Origin: Tyto alba
Taxonomy: Eukaryota > Chordata > Aves > Strigiformes > Tytonidae
Length of the DNA stretch: 64,000 bases
NCBI RefSeq assembly: GCF_018691265.1
Contig: NW_024881300.1
Location: forward strand, 7,409,546 to 7,473,545
Direction: 5' to 3'
This document shows positions 59,132 through 64,000 of this stretch, piece by piece. Made by a program: the position numbers and the translations under genes. The notes below the pieces were generated by a model. That model did no database searches. It had not been told where the DNA came from and saw only the letters and a list, made by a program, of their open reading frames with translations. Position 1 is the first letter of the stretch. Every line of letters starts with the position of its first letter.

Positions 59132-62100
59132 CTGAAGGGGGAAAAAAAAAAAGTATATTTATTGCTTCTCATGGGAATAACCATATGCTCTCAAAAATAA
59201 TGTTTCCTAACAGAGTGTTTCATGAATTGAAATACTGCATATGTTTTCTTTATGATGTTCTCTTTTCTTGTTCATTATTAATGGTCTTGTATTCACTTCT
59301 ATAACCTTAAGACACTATAAAAATGTGTCTGGACAATATTTGAAATTGGAAAGACAATAAAGGAAAAATATTAACTTGGAAAAATTGTGAAATACCATTC
59401 TTTCATGAAAAACAAACTGACTGGCTTAAGTGTACTAGCAGATGTTTCTCTCTAAGATTGTTAATTACTACCACCCAATTGCTTGTAATTGGGGTGGAGG
59501 AGGAAGAGAGGGAGTGAATGAACACCAGTTTAAAGGTATTAAGACTCATCCCTGAAGAATTAAGTGTTTTTTTCAGGGGTTTATTCATTCCTAGGAAAAG
59601 AAGGGGGTAATAATTCCAACTGCTCCTTAGGAATCACCAAAAAAATCCCAGAAATGAGGTAAAACTGATTGCTGTGCTGCATGTATTGAACAAGCTTAGA
59701 ATATTAAGCTTCAGACAGCCAAACCATTCTTCACTCACCTCCATCCTGCATCTGAGAATAAGGGGGGGAAAAAAACAGATCCAAAGTACAGCTGCAGTCA
59801 GGTGGAAAAGTGACTGTTTAAACTTTCAGCCTCACTCAGGTGGCTTGTCGTTTCAGATTTCTCAAAGTCTCATTCAAGCAAAGCATTGTGTTCTTTAATA
59901 AATTCTCTTCCTTCTCAACATAAGGACAGTTTCACTCTGTTTTTCAACTGTATTTAGCATTTTAGTCAGATGGATAAAGAAGATATTGTGGCCAGAAACA
60001 AAAAAGGATGCAACTCTGATGAATATTCAGGTCTAAGTTACAGCTACCAAGTCCAAATTTGCACAGGAGTTAGAAGAACTTGGGCTAAAGATGAACTACT
60101 TCAGAGCCTCTTGAGGATGACAGCCATTCCAAAAGATATGTGATGGATCACAGGGCCTTAACTCAGAAAGCAGAACTGTGGGAGAAGTTATGCAATTCCA
60201 CAGTGATAAATTATGACAAGGCATTACCACTGACAATTATCTTAACGCCAGGGTCATTACTGTGTAATTTTTTGAGAGAAAGCAGGGTAAAGGTAAAATT
60301 GGAGAACGGACAAAAATGTCACCTATGAAAGTCAGCATCTGGGACACATGAAACCAAATCCTTTGAAGTGAAATATTATTAGCCTTCCCCTCGAGTCAGA
60401 TAGGCTGGATTCCATTGCAAGCCTTTAAAACTACTACCAGAAACAAAGGGACAGCATTATCTGTATGTAGGGAAAACCAACAAACCACACACTAGAACCT
60501 GAGACTTGTGGGGTAGTAGGATTAAAGAAAAATTTAAAAATGCATAGACATATCAAGACAAGGAGATGAAGTCATAAACACTTGTTAGAAGGTCAGATTG
60601 AACTTCAGTAGCAATATTTGACTGGTGGAATTGAGCTTCAAAGAGCTGGTCCAACCGAGTTCAGTAGTAAAGTTCCTATTGATAGGGTAAGGGTTTCACT
60701 TCCAATTTACAGATCTAGCAGACGCAGCAGAACTTAAAGTCAAAGACTATGAAGACCAATGGGATAGGAAGTGAATTAATTGCATTGTTTCCTGAAGTCT
60801 CTGATGTCTAAATTATCTGGTTCTGTCAACATTTTTTTCGTTGCACATCAGGTTTGACATACATAACTGACTTTCTTCGCTGACTGCACAACAACAACCA
60901 GAGCAATAACAACTGTGTTTGAAAGTCCAAATTGAGAAGTAGTCCTTTAATTAAAATTACATTCACATTCAGATTTCACTTTTAAGTTCTCCTGGAGGCC
61001 ATGGATTAAGAAATATCACCCCCATTAAGCACACATTTTGGTTTTATTTCACAGACTTGATTTGAAATACATCCTTGACAAAAATAATCTTGCTTGAGCA
61101 AAGGTCCTCTTCTCCAGTGGCAAATGAATGTAGGCAGAACAGGACCAGGAAAGGAGTAACATTCCTGTTCCACAGCGACCAGAATAAGTGCACAGAAAAA
61201 CAGGCTTGTCCTGGGTCAGTGCCAAAAGTGTGTATTTAACTTTCTCTGGCTGAAAGCTGAAGCTGATTAATTAGACACACCCTTCAAAACAACAAAGATC
61301 AGGCTGCCTTCTCTGAAACTTACTGTAGGAAAATTAATTGTCCATTTTAAGTGCAGTGGGACAAGTCAAAACCAATTTAGCAAGAGCTGTACTAGTAGTA
61401 CGTTGTACTAGTCTGGGATGGGTATTTGTGAAAATACAGAGAGCAGTCATTTTCTTCTATATTTCACTGTTTCCTGTTGATGATCACAACACAAATTAAA
61501 GGTTCAATTGCACACCACAGTGTGGAAAAAAAGATAAATAATTCAGGATGTCACGAGACCTACAGCCAGAACCCAACCAGGGGCAGACAGAGGCACATAA
61601 CAGAGTGGTAGTGACTCAGACCATGTGATGGCTTGCAAAAACAACCCCAACAAAAACAGACAACCAAAGTATGTTTTAATCATTCAGGCATCAGATAATG
61701 ATTCTAACTGACAAGTCACCACTAGGACATTTGGGAATTGCTAAACTGAAATTCACTCAAATGTTCAGACAATGTTTTCTCTCTTCAATAAAAAGTAGTC
61801 AAACTTGCTGGTCTGTGCAACACCACCTCCCTTAAAGCTTCAATTCCTTTTGCCAACCCCAATAATTTGACACATATAAGTAGAAGTATTTCCAAGCCTT
61901 GATACAGAATCACAGGTTTCTGTCTAGGTCTGGTGTCTTTTTTTTGGCTGTTGGGTTGGGGGAAAAATTTTTTACTATCTCCTTACCAAAAAAAGATTTG
62001 TACTAAAGATGCAGATTCAAAGGACAATATGGTCTCTCTCTGTTAGTTTGGGTGTAACTCATACATGCTTAAACACTAAACCTAGATTTCTCACACTCTC

Positions 62101-62440
62101 TTTGGAGTCAGTTTGCTGAAGGGAGTGATTTTGTTGAATTTTGCCAGATTATGATTCCCTTTTCCAATTAGTTCCCCAACTGGCTGTATTTCATCAACAA
62201 CTGCCAGATTAAATGCCTTACTTGACCATCTTCACCCAATACACTTTGATGTTCAGTTCTCAAGCTTCAAAATACCTTTTGGATGAAGATCAGACAGCAC
62301 TAAACAGAATTACTAATTAATTAAGCAAAGTTAAATTTTAAACACTGTTTGTTGTGTTAGCCAAAAGCCTGAACAGAACAGTCTTTTTTTTCCCTTCTTC
62401 ATTGGAGATCAAAGAAGATCATTTCTCCTTCCCCTATCTT

Positions 62441-62471
62441 AAAAAAAAAAAAAAAAAAGGGGGGGGGGGGG
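62441..62471 (+). repeat. A18-G13 polypurine tract
   Basis: Eighteen A are followed directly by thirteen G, then ACAGACAGAGAGGAGAGA, so a near-continuous purine tract extends to about 62490. Confidence 0.9.
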
Positions 62472-63600
62472 ACAGACAGAGAGGAGAGAATCTCCATAAG
62501 TTTTGGTCAGAATAGTTCAGGATGATACTTGTAACAGCAAGAATTGTGTTTGATCAGCAGGCATATCAAAAGCCACATTAACAGAATACAATCTGCTATA
62601 ACTATCTGTATTATTTAACATGGGTAAGTACTTAAGTGAAAACTGTCACTGTCATATGGACCACTTATCACTTTCTAATATCATTATGTGTTCCTGGAGC
62701 TCTGAAAGGGCCTGCAAAGTGTTGAATTCTGTTGTTGAACAGTGACAGACAGGGACACCAATTCATCACTTGTAGCTTAAAGCAAAAGAGAAAAGACCTG
62801 TCTTCTCTAAAAACAGCCAAACACTGATTTTGGTTAGTAACTGGTAACAACCTTGCTTTTTAAAAATCCCTTCTCAGTGTAAGTTGCAGATATGCATGTT
62901 CACATAGGATACTCTGTCTTAAATGTTTTTTTGTCTCTTTGGATTTCTTTCCCCTTAGATTCATAAGGGAAGAAAAAGAAGAAAAAACTCCAGCCACTAC
63001 ATAACCCTTTATTCAAATGAAGACTGAGTTGGTAATGTTATTAATATTGTAGGCTTTGATATCAGCTCACTTCCATCTAACTTAGATGTTCAATGGGAAA
63101 ATAGTGTTTCCACCACCTTTGCTATGATAACGGGACCTCTAAAGGTACCTGAACTGCAAGATTCATTTCATCAGAATTGCTTCCCACGAGGAAGAATGTC
63201 ACTCTGACCTTCACAAAGCCGGCCTTTTATAGAGAGCAATATTGTGGACCTCTACTGTAAAAATATTTTGGCTGTGATGAATCAACTCTCTCACAGTTAA
63301 TATTCAGTAGCAGGTTCAGTGTTCTCATGCTCAGAGCCCTACAATTTACTCTGAGAGGTGAGGGGAATGGAAACTGATCCATAACACAACTGAAGAACCA
63401 TATAGTGACTAATAGTCCAGCATATACGTGTGCATGCATAAGCATACATCTTTTTTCCTTTTCATATTTATACATGGGTGAGGAATGGTACTAAGGTGAT
63501 ACATCACACACTGAAAAACATGCAGAGAAATAAAACTCATCAAGGCTTGACCCCACTACCTTATTAAAGTCCAGAGAGCGTACAGGATCTCATCACAAGA

Positions 63601-63857
63601 AATCATAGAATCACAGAATGGTTTGGGTTGGAAGGGATCTTGCAGATCATCTAGTCCCAACCCCCCTGCCCCGGGCAGGGCCCCCTTCCCCCAGCCCAGG
63701 GTGCTCCCAGCCCCGTCCAACCTGGCCTTGAGCCCTTCCAGGGAGGGGGCAGCCACAGCTGCTCTGGGCACCCTGGGCCAGCGCCTCACCACCCACACAG
63801 TGGAGAGCAAATTCCTTACATCTAATCTAAACCTACCTTCTTTCAGTTAAAAGCCAT
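63601..63857 (-). mobile_element. CR1 LINE 3' fragment (5' truncated)
   Basis: The plus strand begins AATCATAGAATCACAGAATGG and continues GGTTGGAAGGGATC, then a GC-rich body. It ends ATCTAATCTAAACCTACC and TTTCAGTTAAAAGCCAT. This is the reverse complement of the classic avian CR1 3' end with its ATTCTATGA-type terminal repeat, so the element points left. About 257 bp survive, the usual 5'-truncated form. Open frames in this stretch on both strands (63556-63850) are by-products of the repeat. Confidence 0.93.
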
Positions 63858-64000
63858 GATTCTCACAGAGCAAACACAGGTACCTGCTCACCATTATTAA
63901 TAATAATTATACCACTGCCTAAAGACCACAACCAGAGATGGAAGTCTGCTGTGCTGTGTACCGCTCAAAATGCAGAAGATGAGACGGCTTAGAGCATCCC

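Larger units (their letters stand above)
55420..64000 (-). other. NKD1: Upstream NKD1 intron (incomplete, runs off the window)
   Basis: No stretch matches the expected N-terminal NKD1 segments (the WARKGIEEW or the SEEEEDD-type acidic region) on the minus strand. So at least 8.6 kb of intron precedes the 55419 exon. It contains microsatellites, the candidate TCF/LEF cluster, the exon-like segment and the CR1 fragment. Confidence 0.7.

Noticed and set aside
61384..61412. Repeated TGTACTAGT words forming an imperfect hairpin
   Set aside because: Arms are offset and short; within chance for this composition.
63223..63231. TATAAAAGG on the minus strand as a promoter
   Set aside because: An isolated TATA-like word in an intron with no GC-rich or initiator context; too weak to call.
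63556..63850. Open frames on both strands near the right edge
   Set aside because: They lie in the GC-rich CR1 3' fragment, which is non-coding in this part.

Overview
The window is vertebrate nuclear DNA, almost certainly from a bird. The evidence is a CR1 LINE 3' fragment, a solo LTR of a common avian ERVL-like type, scattered ancient amniote SINE fragments, generally AT-rich non-coding DNA, and the GT-AG intron-split gene NKD1 (naked cuticle homolog 1). The species cannot be named from the sequence; the LTR family hints at Neoaves.

The one gene recognised is NKD1 on the minus strand. Six coding exons were placed by translation and by splice sites: 55313-55419, 52587-52682, 43296-43443, 42127-42211, 37019-37149 and 35675-36249. 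All five introns between them are GT-AG and all codon phases join. Together they encode 379 complete residues and the stop codon. They cover the acidic/basic linker, the single EF-hand, the central conserved block and the histidine-rich C-terminus. The 5' part of the gene (N-terminus and promoter) was not found between 55420 and 64000 and probably lies beyond the right edge.

Layout: 1 to about 29,000 is intergenic DNA downstream of NKD1. It has no gene I can support, two ancient SINE fragments, an A-rich repeat, several perfect inverted repeats and one small CpG-richer patch. About 29,000-35,674 is 3' flank and probable 3' UTR, with AT-rich microsatellites and candidate poly(A) signals. 35,675-55,419 holds the coding exons and introns; the 9.1-kb intron contains the solo LTR and two SINE fragments. 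55,420-64,000 is an upstream NKD1 intron with microsatellites, a purine tract, a CR1 fragment, a cluster of TCF/LEF-like sites and a 90-bp exon-like segment that fits the NKD1 reading phase.

NKD1 is a Wnt-inducible antagonist of Dishevelled, so the TCF/LEF-like sites fit known feedback control. That link is inference. No CRISPR array, operon or undescribed multi-gene system was seen. The most testable new items are the in-phase candidate cassette exon (59042-59131), the TCF/LEF-like cluster (58395-58465) and several perfect hairpins.
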